A stretch of 64,000 nucleotides of DNA from Musa acuminata AAA Group (Eukaryota > Streptophyta > Magnoliopsida > Zingiberales > Musaceae), in NCBI RefSeq assembly GCF_036884655.1, contig NC_088339.1, positions 22,986,501 to 23,050,500 on the forward strand, written 5' to 3'. This document shows positions 46,790 through 61,700 of this stretch, in pieces. Under the pieces are notes generated by a model. The model made no database searches. It saw only the letters and a program-made list of their open reading frames with translations, and was not told the origin of the DNA. A program made the position numbers and the translations under genes. Every line of letters begins with the position of its first letter. Position 1 is the stretch's first letter.

Positions 46790-49700
46790 TTAAGCCTGAA
46801 CGTTTGCCTTGTTCCCTGCCAGAATGAGGGAGATTTCCAACCCTCGGCTGAATGCTTGATTAAATAGAAGCCGAGACTGGAAGGTAGACACAAATGGGAA
46901 CCATGATAGAAATGCTACAGGAGCAAAGATAACCATGCCCATCCCAGCATCATACATTCGAGCAATTTCACGAACAGAGTCCCATAATCCCAGAGTTCGG
47001 ACTAGGCCTTTCCATGCAATAGCCAGCTGCCAAGCAGAGGAGACATAAGTGGTAGAGGCAAATTTATTGATGCAAGAAAGCTGCAATATATAAATGAATC
47101 TATGACAGTTAGCAATTCACAATGGCCTCAGATGCCCCTTCCTAGCCGCAGCTCTCAGCATTGCCCTAGTGCTGGGTGAGCTGCCTATGACCTATGCAAC
47201 AGATTACTAACCATTTGAAACTACACGGGTTCCAATAGTAATGCGAAGTTAATCGAGCAAATGGCCTTCAAGAGTACAACAACATTTCAGCAACTACTAT
47301 TCTTTAAGCTTGCACTGAACATGTAATTTCTCAGACAAGAATTTGTTCCAGATAGTGCAAATTCAGTCTAACATATCTCATTTGGACACAAATAAACACA
47401 TAATGAAGAATAAAAAAAACAAGAAAAAGAATTGCAAAAGAAAACAAGATTGACATGTTCAACAAAAAGATGAAAAAAAAGAAAAGTCAACCAAATGGAG
47501 AACAAAATGTTACCAAAGGAGTGAACAATGCTAATATTTCTGACTCAGATACCCATATCTAGCACAAATGATTATCAACTCCAATTTTTCTCGTATAGGG
47601 GAAGATGGCAACTAAAAAACTCCATTATATGCTCAGTATGTATAACTTGATTTGCTCAAGGTCTGCTCAGATTCCTCAGATATTAAGTCATCATACATGA
47701 GAGAATTAATCATGAGTGGCTCATTCTACAACTATTAACTACAGAATCTACACAATTTCAGTACTGCCCTGAGATAACTCTCATTTGAGGTTGCAGGAAA
47801 GTTCCAAGCTGTTTGTATATAGTTCATCTCACCTATTTATAAATAACTTTGTCCCGTTCTTTCTATATCATAAATGATTTGCAATTTAATTCAACCTACA
47901 CCAAAATAAGATGCTTCCCATAATTACAGATGAAAGTTGATAGGATCATACTTCAAGATCTTGATGCTCAAACTGAGCTACTTACACTACCACATATTGG
48001 TGTTTTATCCCAGGTCTACAATCCAAAGGCAGAAAGGTAGAGGGTGAAACTTGGTGCTATAGCAAAATTGATACTTTGCAACTTGGGAGACCAAGGTTCA
48101 AGTTTCAGAAAAAGCTTCTTTGCTTTGAAAAGACAAGATACATATGTTGACCCACCCTAGACCCCCCACACAAGTGGAAGCTATATGTGCTAGACTCTAT
48201 TAGTTAATAACGGAACTTGAATAATCAACATGAAGTAAGATCAAAATTATTTTTTTTCTCATAATTAGCAGGAACCCTCCATGCATGTTGGAACTAGTGA
48301 TTTAAAAAGCGCTAGGCGCCAAGGTCCAAAAATGCCCTAGCACTCGTCCGAGAGAAACGAGACACTAAAATATAAAAATATATAATATAATTAATAAATA
48401 TAATTATTTAAATAAAAATATGATATTAAATTAAAAAAATCTTGTAAAATCACAATATCACATTAACAAAAAGTCTCAAAATTCAAAACAATAACAATAA
48501 TTTCAAATAATAAAAATTAACAGTATTAAAATTAAAATAATATATTATTAATCTAATAAATAAAAAATACTGTTACTAGTATACAGTTAACATTATACTA
48601 TTAATATACTGTTAACAGTATACTATCGAGTTGATTTGAGAAGAGTAAGAGTAAGACAACAACAGCAAGCAACGGCAACAATGGCAAGCAGCGACAGCAG
48701 CGGCAAGCAGTGATAGTGGCAACGGTAGCGATAGCAGCGTGCAGCGACAGCGAGAGCGCAACATAAGAGTAAGACTAATGCTGCTAACTGAGAGCAGCAG
48801 CAATGATAGCAACGAGCAACGACAACGGGAGCAACGGCGAGCAGCGATAGTGGCAGTGGCAGTGGCAGTGGCAACGAAGAGCAACGACAGCGGAGAGGAA
48901 ATGTTGTCGACAGAATCGCGAGCAGGGTTAGGGTTGGGGAAGCCGAGAGAGAGATGCTAGGAGGCTGATATCGGTGCTTTAGTTGGTTCAATTAACCCGA
49001 GCGCTCGCCCAAGCCCAGGCGTCGGGCGCTTCGGGCGAGCGCCCAGGTGGTGCCTCTTTGAAGTGCGCCACCTGGACATGAAGCGAGGTGCTCGGGCCTC
49101 GCCTTGCCTCGCCCGAGCGCTTATTGAAATCGCTGGTTGGAACTGCAGCCACTACCTAATTTCAATTGAAGATACATTCGTCTTGGATATCTATGATATC
49201 CTATATAGAACCATAGGTTCTAGATAATTATGGTAACCTATACCTAACCACAGTAAAAAAAATTTTCATCTTCAATGATTATTGTACCCCATACAGAATA
49301 CTGAAATTGAGGATCCAATACTTTCAACTGTGTTTTCTAGATATAAGCCAAATGAAGACAAATAAATCTGTGGGCATTCCTGCACTGCAAGCTACCATGA
49401 AAAGCCCAAATCAAGATAACACTGAACAATTAATAAGAAACAAAGAGTTCATAGCCTTCACTTCTTCTACCATTATTATTAAATTAATCAGATGCATAGA
49501 CAAGTGCTACCCACTGAAATCAAAATATCTAATCAGCACAGCAAGTAGACAAGTGCTGCTCTTATACACAACAAACCCAAAAGAAAAAAACCAACTGATA
49601 TGAACCCTCAAGAATAATGGAGCAAACTAAGTAGTATTCCCTTAACTAGTAACACAACCCAAAACATTCCATGTTCTCGGTAACTATGATCCTTCAAATA

Positions 49701-52700
49701 AGCATTAAAAACTTGAGAGTAACAGATTTCGAAATTAAGGTGGATTAGACCAGACACCAATATAACCTCAGTGGCAAGTCCAATTTGATTATTACAAACA
49801 GAGATTAAGATTTAATAAACTGACCCAATGTTTTGAGAGAGCCTAGTGACATAGCAACAGCTGAAATGCATCTTCAGTAGAAAGTTAGAATAAGAGGAAA
49901 ATAAACAGAATCATGAACACAGATAGAAAAAGGTCAAGGGCCACCAAACTAAAGAAAGTTTAATACACAGATGGGAAAACAGAATAACATAGCTCAGTCT
50001 CAGACACTTTGGCAGCCCAAAACCTTCTCAAGCGAAAGAACTCTGCTACTACTCTTACTGATATTGAGCTTCTTGAAATAAAGGACTCCATATAAAATCT
50101 ACCTAGTTTCAAAATTTTGGAGTCTGACAAAATCCTAAACAAACACCTGTTATAGTTTGAAACTTAAATCCTAATGTTAAAATAATCCACTGATTCCAAT
50201 ATATTCAGATAGGAGTCATATGCATTAGTAACACTCAAAATAACAAAACTAAAAATGGATGCACAACAAAAGGTCCTTTTCGCTGGAACCTAGTGCTTGC
50301 TAAAATCACATAAAAAAGACTTCTTGAGAGGCAAAGTATTTAACACAAATGCATATGCTATACAGGCAAAAATCATGATACAAAATTGGTGATCAATTTA
50401 GACTTACACACAATATGGCCCAGCCAGTTGGTATAATTGCCAGCACACATGCAAACAAATCAGGAATTGTCAGATTTGTCAAGGCAACAACTAGAACAAG
50501 TCCAGCAATGAGTCCTATAGCAGCGATTCCTTGCGTCAATCGCATCATCAGCTGAATCTGTGTCTTTTTTGGACTAACAGTAAAAACCTGCAAGGCAAAA
50601 TAAGAACCATAATGCAATGCAACTTAATTCTTCACTTTTAAAGCAGGCATGTTGTTCCTCACCTTGAATATCATGACGATTAGAAGCAGAACTACCCATG
50701 AAAAACCATAAATCTGGAAAGACAAGTTGGAACCATTCAGCACCAGAAAAAAGAGATATGGACTAAGTAACCATTTCAAATTCTGTTAAAAAATATTGAT
50801 GATGGTGAATACAGATACCTTATCTTTTTGCAGATAATACCAGTACTTGCAAGCTAACTTTGGATTAAATTGTGCAAATGTTAAAACCCCTACCAAGGGC
50901 ACACTTTGAGGGGCAAACAAGAGAATCATAGTTGATGACAGGAAACACAGCAAGTGTAGTAAACAAAACTATCAATCATGGTTTGCTAAACCAGCAGGTT
51001 CAGCTGGTATTTATTGGTCCAACCAGCACACACACACACGCACCCCTTTTAACTAGAGCTCAGCCAGACCTGACTCCTCACGACTCCTAGCAAGGTCTTC
51101 ACCCACCACTGCTCATACGGTCGCCTCTTGCCACTGTCGATGTGCTCCACTCACTTTAGTATGCCTTCCCTCCTTCCTCCACCTCCTCCTCTTCCTTTCT
51201 TTTTCTTCCTCTTCCTTCTTCTTCCTCTCCTCCTCTCCCTCCCCCAATGGTATTACAGTGTGTTGGACCTGTACCTGTTAGGCTATGGACCAGCACGGTA
51301 ACCGAAACTGCACTCCTTGCTAATAATATTATGTCACACAAGCTGCTATAGTTTACAAGGGTTGCACAAGGTGAACATGCTGGCTTATACCAGATGGAAT
51401 GTCCCATGTTAGCGCAGCATTGGTGTTGAGATACATGCTGTGCCAAGGGTGTGCTGACACGCTTTGCCAGACATGACATTGACACCAGTGAGCAGAAACC
51501 CTGTGCTTTGCATGCCAGTGATGTCCTTTGGAAATTATGTAAAACAAAGTTGCTCGTTGAATCATTTTGAAGTATAATAAGCTAAAAAACAAAAGTGCAA
51601 AAGGATAAGTTTACAAGGTTAAGTTCTGGCTGAACTTTTTGCAAAAAGCAAAGGGTCATCCATTGACCCAATGTTCACAGTAAAATTAACATTAGTGTCA
51701 TTAAGCTTACGTGACAGGTGATGTGTAGCTCAACAAAATATTTCATAATCGGTTGGTGAGATTCAGCCTGTTTGCATGCCCTAGTATCAACGAGTCTAGT
51801 TGTGGGATGGATGGAAACAGAGGTGCAATCCAAATACTGGATATATGAGCTAAAGTTGCCAAATTCAGAAGCCTATGTTGCAAGCATTTTTCAAATTTGT
51901 AAACGTATGAAGCATATGACCACCTTGGATGGCTCACATAGGCACTGGAACTTAGGCATTGCATCCTTAACTATGCTCGACAGAGATGCACATACATGCA
52001 TTTGTTGTGAATGCAATATACTAGAAATCTACAGATAGGCGCTACAATTGATTGCTAAGTGTGCAATAGCTTCCATAAGCTGGGATAATAATAAAAAAGA
52101 CTTTTTTGAAAGCTAGTCAATGATGACCCTCCATGGATTCACCTATATAAGTCGTGGCTACCTTGCAAAAATAAGAGCTTGAATACCATTTGTAAATAAG
52201 CCAAGAAACATAACAGGTATATAAATACTGAAGGGACTAAAGAATAAAAAATGACAACTACTAATTCATCAACCAATATATTTCTGAAAAGTAGAAAACT
52301 AAGAGAAAAGGGATTTGTGAAATCTTCTAGGATGTTAATTGGTAAAAGTATTGGTGTTGGTTGAAGTTATCCAAAGTTAGCCACCTGATTTTTATTGTTG
52401 GCAATCATCCACTATAGTACTAGAGATTGGTGCCTAGTAACTACATTGGCCATCCAGCTACATTTGAAGGACATAAGCTAGGACCTAGAGGATATCCAAC
52501 AAATGTCAGCTTCTCAAGAATTGTCATTCCATGGACAGGCAAATACTGATGCCTAAAGGCACCATACGTTTCAACCCTACTCTATCTGCAGATTCTAGTG
52601 CTGATCGACATGGGCCCGAGATTGACCTTTCTATACATCAGCAACAGTATTAAAGGTTGGCATGATGCATCACAATTCCTCTCTAGGACAATAAAAGCCA

Positions 52701-55700
52701 ATTTATTCCAACTATCGCAACAATCCTTACTAATTCTACCCGTTGGCCTCCTGCCCTCGTGGAAGTTCCGTGTCAATCTGAGACAACCAAAACAGCAATT
52801 TTACCATCTCTACTCATTTGCCTCATTGCAAGTGTCTTTGACCATAAGTGAGCCTTCTTTTAACATGCTTGGAAACCACTGACATTGATGTGGCAGTCCG
52901 ACACTTGCCAATGTAAGAGATTTATATGAAACTTGTGACTGTAATCTTATTCTAGTGCAAAATCAAGGAACAACATTTCTTCTTCCCACTTCATCGACTT
53001 GAAAAAGGTTCAACTTTATGCTTGGAAACAAGGAGAAATCTAGGAAGCAGAAGTCTATGTTCATCTCAACCTTCTTCCCAAGATAAGGGGAACAGCGCAA
53101 GATAAAGGGCTCAATAAGTATTTATAGTTACTTTAATATAAACTATAAATAAATATTTAAGTATCATGAACTTAACTAAACATATGGCTTTTTACATATC
53201 TCAGTGATGACAAAAGATCCATGTAGCCAATCCCAAATAATTGAGACTTATGGTTTTGTTGTTGTTGTATTCTCTCTTTATTTCACTTTGGCTTTCATAC
53301 ATTGAATATGGTATTTGTGCGGTTGATATATGATATCATGGATTGGACTTTTGGGGTTCTCAAATATCGGGCTCAATTGGGCTTTGACATTTTACTTTAT
53401 AAAGTATTTTGGAGTAAAGTTCACCCATCTTAGATACCTCAGCTTTCATTGTTGATACTTAGGTTTCAAATATTGTCTATAACAAACTACACCCCTCTTA
53501 CCTTCGTGATATACCAATATACTGACAATACAATAATCTTTAATATTTAGTTTCTTACAAGTGTACTATATCAAGGCAAAGTATACCATACCATTAGATA
53601 CATATCACCTGGTAAGATTCTGTCAGACAATGACTCATTTGTTTGCATTTTCTCTGTATTTCGTTTGTGTTTCACACAATAAGTTTGCTATTTTATCTGT
53701 TGATATAGGATGGATTTAATTTTTGGGTTTCTCAGATATTGAGCTCAATTGGGCTTTCACTTTTTCTTACCTGAAGTCTTTTGGACTCAAATTCACCCAA
53801 CTATCTTAGGTGCCTCAGCTTTCAATGTTGACAACTAGGTTTCAAATATTATTTACATCAACTACACCCCCATAACTTCCTGATATTACAATGTACCTAC
53901 AAATACAATAAGTTTAAATATTTTTTCTTACTAGTGTATTATCTGTAGACATAGCATACCATACCAATAGATACATATCAACCTGGTAAAATTCTACTAT
54001 GGGTGCCAGTACCAGTACTAATATTTAAAACCTTATAAAAGATATCTTAATACCATGGAAAACTAGCATTTGACTATTAGTGCCACAGTTTATTATCAGA
54101 TGTATATCCTAATTATGCAAATACAAGTACCTAATAATGCAAATAAAAGTATCTCTAATCTGAAAATTTTACATTTTTCTATCATCTACTAGTAATTATG
54201 GTTTCTTCCACCACAATTATGCCCAAATATTCAGCAGTAATAATCGAATAAATATGAAAACTATAAGTACTTATTTGAAGGTGGTGCATATGAGATAATT
54301 AAAAACATGAAGCAAGCAGTTCTATAAATCTGTACAAGACTGAAACAATACACACTAAGAGAAAGTCATATTCTTAATTTGTTGATAAAGATAGCAGTAG
54401 AACCACTAATATAAAACTTCAATTGGTCCCAGCGATTGCTAATAGTCAAGTAGTTATGAGGATAAAACTTACGGCGAGTGAAGTATCAGCTCCAGTGAGA
54501 TGCAGCTTGTAGACAATTCCATATTGAAATATGAAAAATCTGAGGCTCAAGATAGTCTCCAAGATCTTTCCTCTAAGTGTTTGGATGTGGCTCTACAGAA
54601 CAAAATATTAGATACGCTAAGAAAAAATTTCCAAAATTTTCCCTCTATAATTGGATATGACTCTACACGACAAAATATATTACAAATTAAGAAAACATTT
54701 CCAAAATATTCCCTATAAGTATTTTGATATGACTCATAAACAAAATATAACTAAAATTAAGAAGATATTTAATCATGGTTAAAGAAATCTTTATAGGATA
54801 GTAAACATCATTCAATACTAAATTTTGACTTCTTAGCTCTCAGTACAAGATTGATAATCTGCAAGAAGACATCAAAGCCAAAATCCTAAACAAACTACGA
54901 AACATGGATTAATTGAAATGCCATGTCCAACAAACTGCACTAGGTTTGAAGAACATAAATAATCTGAGATGAGGAGAGATGAACCGATAATTCAATCCAA
55001 CAGAAATGTTTAACGAGTCATATATACAAACCAGACTTATTTCGTATCAACCAATTTGGTAATTTTGTTAACCAGTCAACTTAAGGAGTGGACCTTACTG
55101 GTCATGGTAAATAAATATACACTGTTCATCACTCACCATACCATTTGATCACACTATTAGAAGCAAGTAAAGCCATCAGCAATCAACGCCATCCATTGTC
55201 AGAAGACATGGAACAAGCGAATTTGACCCCACTAAGAGGACAGGATAAATAAATAGAGAAAAAAAGCCCATTAAATATTTACAATAAAAACAGCACTATC
55301 AACCTTATAAGACATGCTCCTTTAAGACAATGTCATCATTTAAAGGACACATGAAAAGGGCCAGAAGAGGCTCACTTTAAGCCAAATACTACCATACCAA
55401 AATCAACAAAACACAAGCACTGAAGTTTAAAGACCATCAAAAGAAAATACCAGAACAACAAAATAATATCTTTAGTAAGAGATATTTTAAGACCATTTAG
55501 TTTTTTAAAATAATTTATTCAAAAACAGCTAATGTTGCAAGACGAGCTGCAGCTCCAGTTCAATAATTAATTTTCTGAAAACCAAAGAGACAGGATATAA
55601 GATATAATCGAATATATTATATATTACATGATGAAGGAGATTAGAGGGTCCACATGATAAAGCACAAATGCATATTAAGCATTTCAAGAAAACTAAAAAA

Positions 55701-58700
55701 AATACCTGCTCTTCATCCCACCAAGATTCCCAGCTATTCTCTCCCTTAATCCCAACTCCACCTTTATACAGAAGCCAAGCAGTCCAATCATCAAAATCCT
55801 CGACAGTTCTGGTAATCAGATATCAAACAGTACCATTCATAAAAAACAAACATAGAAAACTCAACTTAAGAAAAAGGACTTTAAAAAATCAAGATACTTG
55901 CAAATTACAAAGTAATTGAAAATATCACATTTATAATTAATTTCATGAGAAACTTACTTCTGCCATTCAAATCCAGAAGGGTTGAAAATATATGGTGCAA
56001 ATAGCCATGATATCACGAGGATCCAACTGCTGACAGTGAGAAGAATGAACGAAGATACACCATTTCTAGTATATCCATATGCAATGTAGACAATCAGAAG
56101 AAGTGCAACTTCAAGTCTGCATAAATCAAAACCATTCATGTATATTAAGATAAAAGATTCCTCTGAAGCAAACAAAAGTACATCGAAGATTGGAAGATAA
56201 TAGAACTTACGCCTTAACAAAGTGGCTTCTTGAATAAAGCCTGTAATTTTCAGCAAACTTGATATGACGAACAACAAAGCCTCTACCAGTTGCCTTGTAC
56301 TGTTAAAATCAATGAGTATTATGCATTAAGAGAAGGCAGAATCACCACAAAAAGTTCAACAGGTAAGAGTACATACTTTGGCACCTCCATGAAGAATCGT
56401 TCTACCAAAATAGTGGGTTCTGGTTCCAAGAGAAAATGTAAAGAAAACTGCACAAAGCTGGAGTTGCATGGTAACAAAACTGAAGACAGCCTGCATGGTT
56501 TTCAACATGAATCAAAAAGTTCAACTAATATTAAAAAAGTCAGCATTCCGAATGGTCATAGATTCAAACTTGACAGTCTTCCAAGTTACTACAATCTGAA
56601 ATTATTGGCCCATTACTTCAAACAAAATTATATTTTGTATCTTGAACACTATACTAAATGGCTGTGCATGTTATAATTCTTGAAGCCAATTCCTGAATTA
56701 CTTAATGGGGAAGGTAACTGCTCCTTAATTATCTTTTATAATAAAATGAAGAGGCAACTAATGACAACAAGTTCTATAGAACAGTACTGCATAAGCAGAC
56801 TAGGAACACTAAATCCACAAAATTTATTAAAATATTTTTCAAGAAGGGAAAAGAACTACAGAAATAGCCAGGCAGACCTTCATTAATCCAAGCTCCAATA
56901 TAAAACCCATTATCATTGGTACTGCTGTAAAAACTCCAATTTGAACCAAGAACTGAGCATTTAGAGCAGCATCTAGTGCAGTGTTGCCCAACATCCTAGC
57001 CTTCGTTGATATTGCAGAATCTAGTCCAGATAGTGCCTAAAAAGTTTCAGACGACTTGATTTAGGGTAAACAAGGATTATAATATATAATTGACCAGTAA
57101 GAAAAAAAAACAATAACCATAATTAATTTGTTTATGATAAAAAAAATTCACTAAAATATGTAAAAAAATGAAAAATTAAATTAATAATAAATCGTTTCTG
57201 TGTAACTCAATAAGATATACTTGATAATTGAGCCAGGAATTACCAGGTACACTCTTCCGTACAAGAAAATGTAAACAGTAAGAACAGTCATCTGCATAGA
57301 AAGAAGGGAAGTTCCATAGATCACAGTCCAAATAATTTCAAAAATTCATATAAGGCACACAGAAAGATAAAGGGAAAATTAGTACCATAGTACAAACATA
57401 ATAGCCAACTGTTGTGAAGAAGAAAGATAACATTCTAAAGAAGTCAAAAAGCTGCCCAAGTCGATAAACATCTCTACTCAACACTTGTTCTCCATTTCCA
57501 CCAGCTACTTTACCCTCAAAAAGAGCAATTTGGTTCAACCCAACATCTCTGCCTTTTCCAACCTATTACAAGACAAAGTTTTCAGCAAACATGCCATTAT
57601 AATTCACTGAAAGATATCACAAGCAGAACCTGAATATATTCATGGTGTGTAATATTGCCCTGTCGCAATGTGGAATTGAACCCTGCAAGAAACCTTAAAA
57701 CACTTAGGCATTCCAACAATAGGTTCAATGATAAACCATAGAATAAGACATCCTACTTGACAAACATCGTAATCAGTCATCAAAGAATCCATGTGATTGA
57801 ATAATCTACTATTAAAATTTTACATTTTACAAAAATGTTATCACTTCAATAATGCATTATCCTTGTTCCTATATAATTTCTTGAATCAATTGGAAAACAT
57901 TATTTATCTTCACTCATTTCAGATTTTCTTAATTTGCAAGTCAATGCTTTCATTTACATGTTTTCCTGGCCAAACACTTAGTCTAAACATTTACAAGCAG
58001 ATGAATATTGTTTTAGAAAAATAAATTAATAGCACCGACTGCCTGGAGAGAATTTATTCATTTACTCTTACAAAATTGCTGTAGGATTCTCAAGAGAGGT
58101 TTAAGTATGCCAGTTGGAGATAAATCACCCATTACAAAACTGACCACATAACTCATTCTAGACAAGCTTAAATAAATTGGGATCAGCTATCTTAGTCTGA
58201 AAATGCCTATGAATTTAAGTAACAGTCTGGATAGATTTTTGGGGCTGAGACTGCCAAAAATCAAGCTAAACCATCGAATTATATCCCAGGCATTAATCTT
58301 TTAATTAAAAGAATATTTCCAACAATTTTTGGGTTTAGAACTGCTAATCACAATCCAGCATGGTCAAAAAACTAAAAATTTTCAAACACCAGAAACGACT
58401 CAAAATTAGTGAATCTGTCCGAAGTCCACTGCACCATGGTAAAGTGCCCGGAATCAGCGGTACATACTAGTCCGACAGGAGACCGGTATGTGGACCGTAC
58501 TATAACGGGCGGTACACATTACATGATCCTGTATCGAGCGATACCAGATCTATACCAGTCGGAATAGTCGAAACCCAATCGTTCTGATCAGTAATGGTTA
58601 GATTTCGGCCGATACCGATCAAGGGCTAAGATTGCCAAGTTTCAAACAGTCTATTTGATCGTTTGAACGGGAGGAAAGGGTTTTTTTCCTCCCCCCGCCT

Positions 58701-61700
58701 CCTTCAACCCATTTCACTCTCTCAAACTCTTCAACTCTTTCAAACTCTTTCTCACTCGCATCTCTCTCTCATTCTCACAATTTCTCCCTTAAACTCAACA
58801 AAACTACAATTTGTAGATTAGATCAAATTTAGGAGGCTAATTTAGGAGTATTAATACTTAAATTAGATGATTGAATCAAATTTGATGATTAACTAAACAA
58901 AATATTTTCACTCTCTTAAACTCACCCAAGATTCAAATCATGGAACTCGACGAGGTACTAATCAAGTTTATACATGGAAGGCGAAAGGAAAAGCAGTGGA
59001 TGATTTTGAGCAGATGCAACAAAGCCGACACAACGTATACATAGAACGGAGCTCATCATATTCACAGCCATCGTATTATGGAGAATTTACGACTAACAGC
59101 AGCACAGTGATGGTCATTCGTCTCTGAGCAATAGTACGGTGCTCGATCTTATGATACGAAATAGCAGATCAATGGCAAAAGTAAAAGTTATGATATTCTC
59201 CGTGCTCTGTACCAACAGATGCCACAATCATACTTGCCTCAGGAGCCACCTCGGACACGTATGGTTTATGACAATTAGACTACAATCATCACCATATTGA
59301 TGCACCAATGGCATATAATGTATCAGTATACTATGTCGTGAGAACAATTTCAGGATTGGATTCGACAAGCATATCAAATTAATATACATATACATAAAAT
59401 CGAAGACCCCGATCCACCACCTATGGAGTCCCATCGTTCTTTTTGGTGAAAGAACGGGATATATCCATCGATTGATTACTAGATTTATTTGAATCTTAAA
59501 GTTTAATTTTTAAAAAAATAATCTAACAATTCAAATCATTTCTTTGTAAATAATTCAATATTAACGAAAGAACGACTCGGAACATACCGTAAAACTACTC
59601 AAAGCCTGAAAAATGTCATTATTCTTTACTAATGTAGATTATTTTTGTTAAAATTATACTAAATTTATATTTATTTTCAACTTAAAAATCCTAATCTATC
59701 TTTTTCTATTTTTCAAGAATTTTTGGATCATTTTTCGTGCCATTGGTACGTGTTGCCATATCGACATGCAATACGTTGATATAAATCGGTACATACCATA
59801 CCAATGGCCGATCGGTACACCGATAAGGCAAACCTTGAATTTGTCAAAATTAAGACTTCTCAACAGCAAACAAAGAAACTGAAAGCTATAATAAACATCT
59901 TGAAAGGAAAAGATATAATTACCTAATTCTAATCTCTATTTCCTTTTTCTAAAGACACCTTTTAATGTAAATATGAGGCTAGTTATAAGTTGTGAATATT
60001 TTATCATATGCAAAGATGAAACTAGTATGAAACAATAAGCTTCTTTATGGCTCAATAGCCATAGTTGTCTTCTTTCCATATCCTTCATGGCATTTCTACA
60101 AATTCTAATCCTCCTTTCAGATTTATTCTCTACCACCTTTCAGTCTCTGTTTCCTATCCTCATTCATGAAGATTCCGTGCTGCAAATTGAACCTTGAATA
60201 CAAGAAGTTAGGAGGACCTGTACTTGCATCAATAGTAACAAAGCCCATGCCACCATGTCTCATTATGATGAGTGGCCCTTAAAAGATTAAGTGGCAATAT
60301 GAGAAACCGAAAAAGCATTGGTACAAGCAGGAGAAACTTCAGTAGTCTGGAATCAATCAACAAACACCTTGGTATCACTATATGCCTTTGAAATCATTTA
60401 AAACTTTCTGCAACTTGCAAGCTAATCTAGGTCATCCAAATAGTTCATTTGTCAAATGAATAAAACTATAGCTACCTCAATATCCTTACAGTAAAGTCAA
60501 ATTAGATTCTTTAAGTAAATTTATAGAATCCATTTTGGGTTTTCTGGCAAACATAGCGCAAGTCTTAGTTGCATACAAGAAAGATAACAATTACATGCTG
60601 GCAACATACTTTCAACATTGTTAATAATAATAATAATTCAAATACTAGTATCTAACCAAAAGATATTACAGGAACTAGCATAGCAGCACCTATCCAACAT
60701 ACATTAGTATATTTGGCAGCATAATCCAATGGCAGACGAAACAAATCTAAAAAAGTTGGCAGCATAACAGCATTAGACCTTGAAAACTATGTTGATTTGC
60801 AGATCCAAAAACAAATAAAAAAGCACTTATAATTTGTTACTGTACATAAAAGAAATAGCAAAAAGGGAGTTCGTGTAAACTGTAGGGTAAAGGATGCCAA
60901 ATGTTCATGAAACCAACCAGCATATATATCTTCACTGATGTTGATTACACGAGATGCCTTGCTTATGCCACCTCTAGTTATGTGAAATGTCCTATCAAAA
61001 ACATCTGGATGTCCATAGTGCATACGAACCCTATTAAAAGATAAGAAAGAAAATGAGAAAAGAGGATGTTAAACCAAATGATCTCATACATTTTATTACA
61101 GAACAAATATGTATGAACGAGAAGATCCAATTTAAGAGTGAAAAAGATGACTACCGAGTCTCATAATAAAAAATCACTCTAAAAGTGAACATCAGCAAAT
61201 GTGAAGATCAAGACATAAGGAGTAACAGGTAAAAGGAAATCTGACACTAATGTTACAAGATCTACCAACCTGCAAAAACAACCCCTAATATCTTTTACCT
61301 AGTGAAATGATATTGGACACGCTGCTGCATATAATTTGCCTAAAAAAAACTCAAACAAATGAGAAGGTCATAGATCCATACTAACAGTTCATAATTTTTT
61401 TCCAAAATGTAACAACAGAACATAGTATATTGATTGAACAAGTGCTTTAAAGCAAAGATTAAGACTAATATGTTTCACATTAAGACTATTATGTTTCATG
61501 TGAATGTAGATAAGATCTGTATGGAGAGAAGCTTTAGGAAAAACCGACTCTCTCATGATTGGAGGATCTAAATCTGGTGCTTCAAGTTGACCATGATATT
61601 TTAAGAGGACAGCAAGTGAGGGCCTTCATAGTGGCACATCTGTTTGTCCCTAGTGTAATCTACCTTGATTTATAGGTGGTCTTATATATGGGTTTCTAGG

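Noticed and set aside
48612..48991. Overlapping Arg/Ser/Leu/Cys-rich frames of 90-122 aa
   Set aside because: They translate the AGC/AAC low-complexity core of the hAT-like element on its opposite strand; no transposase motif.
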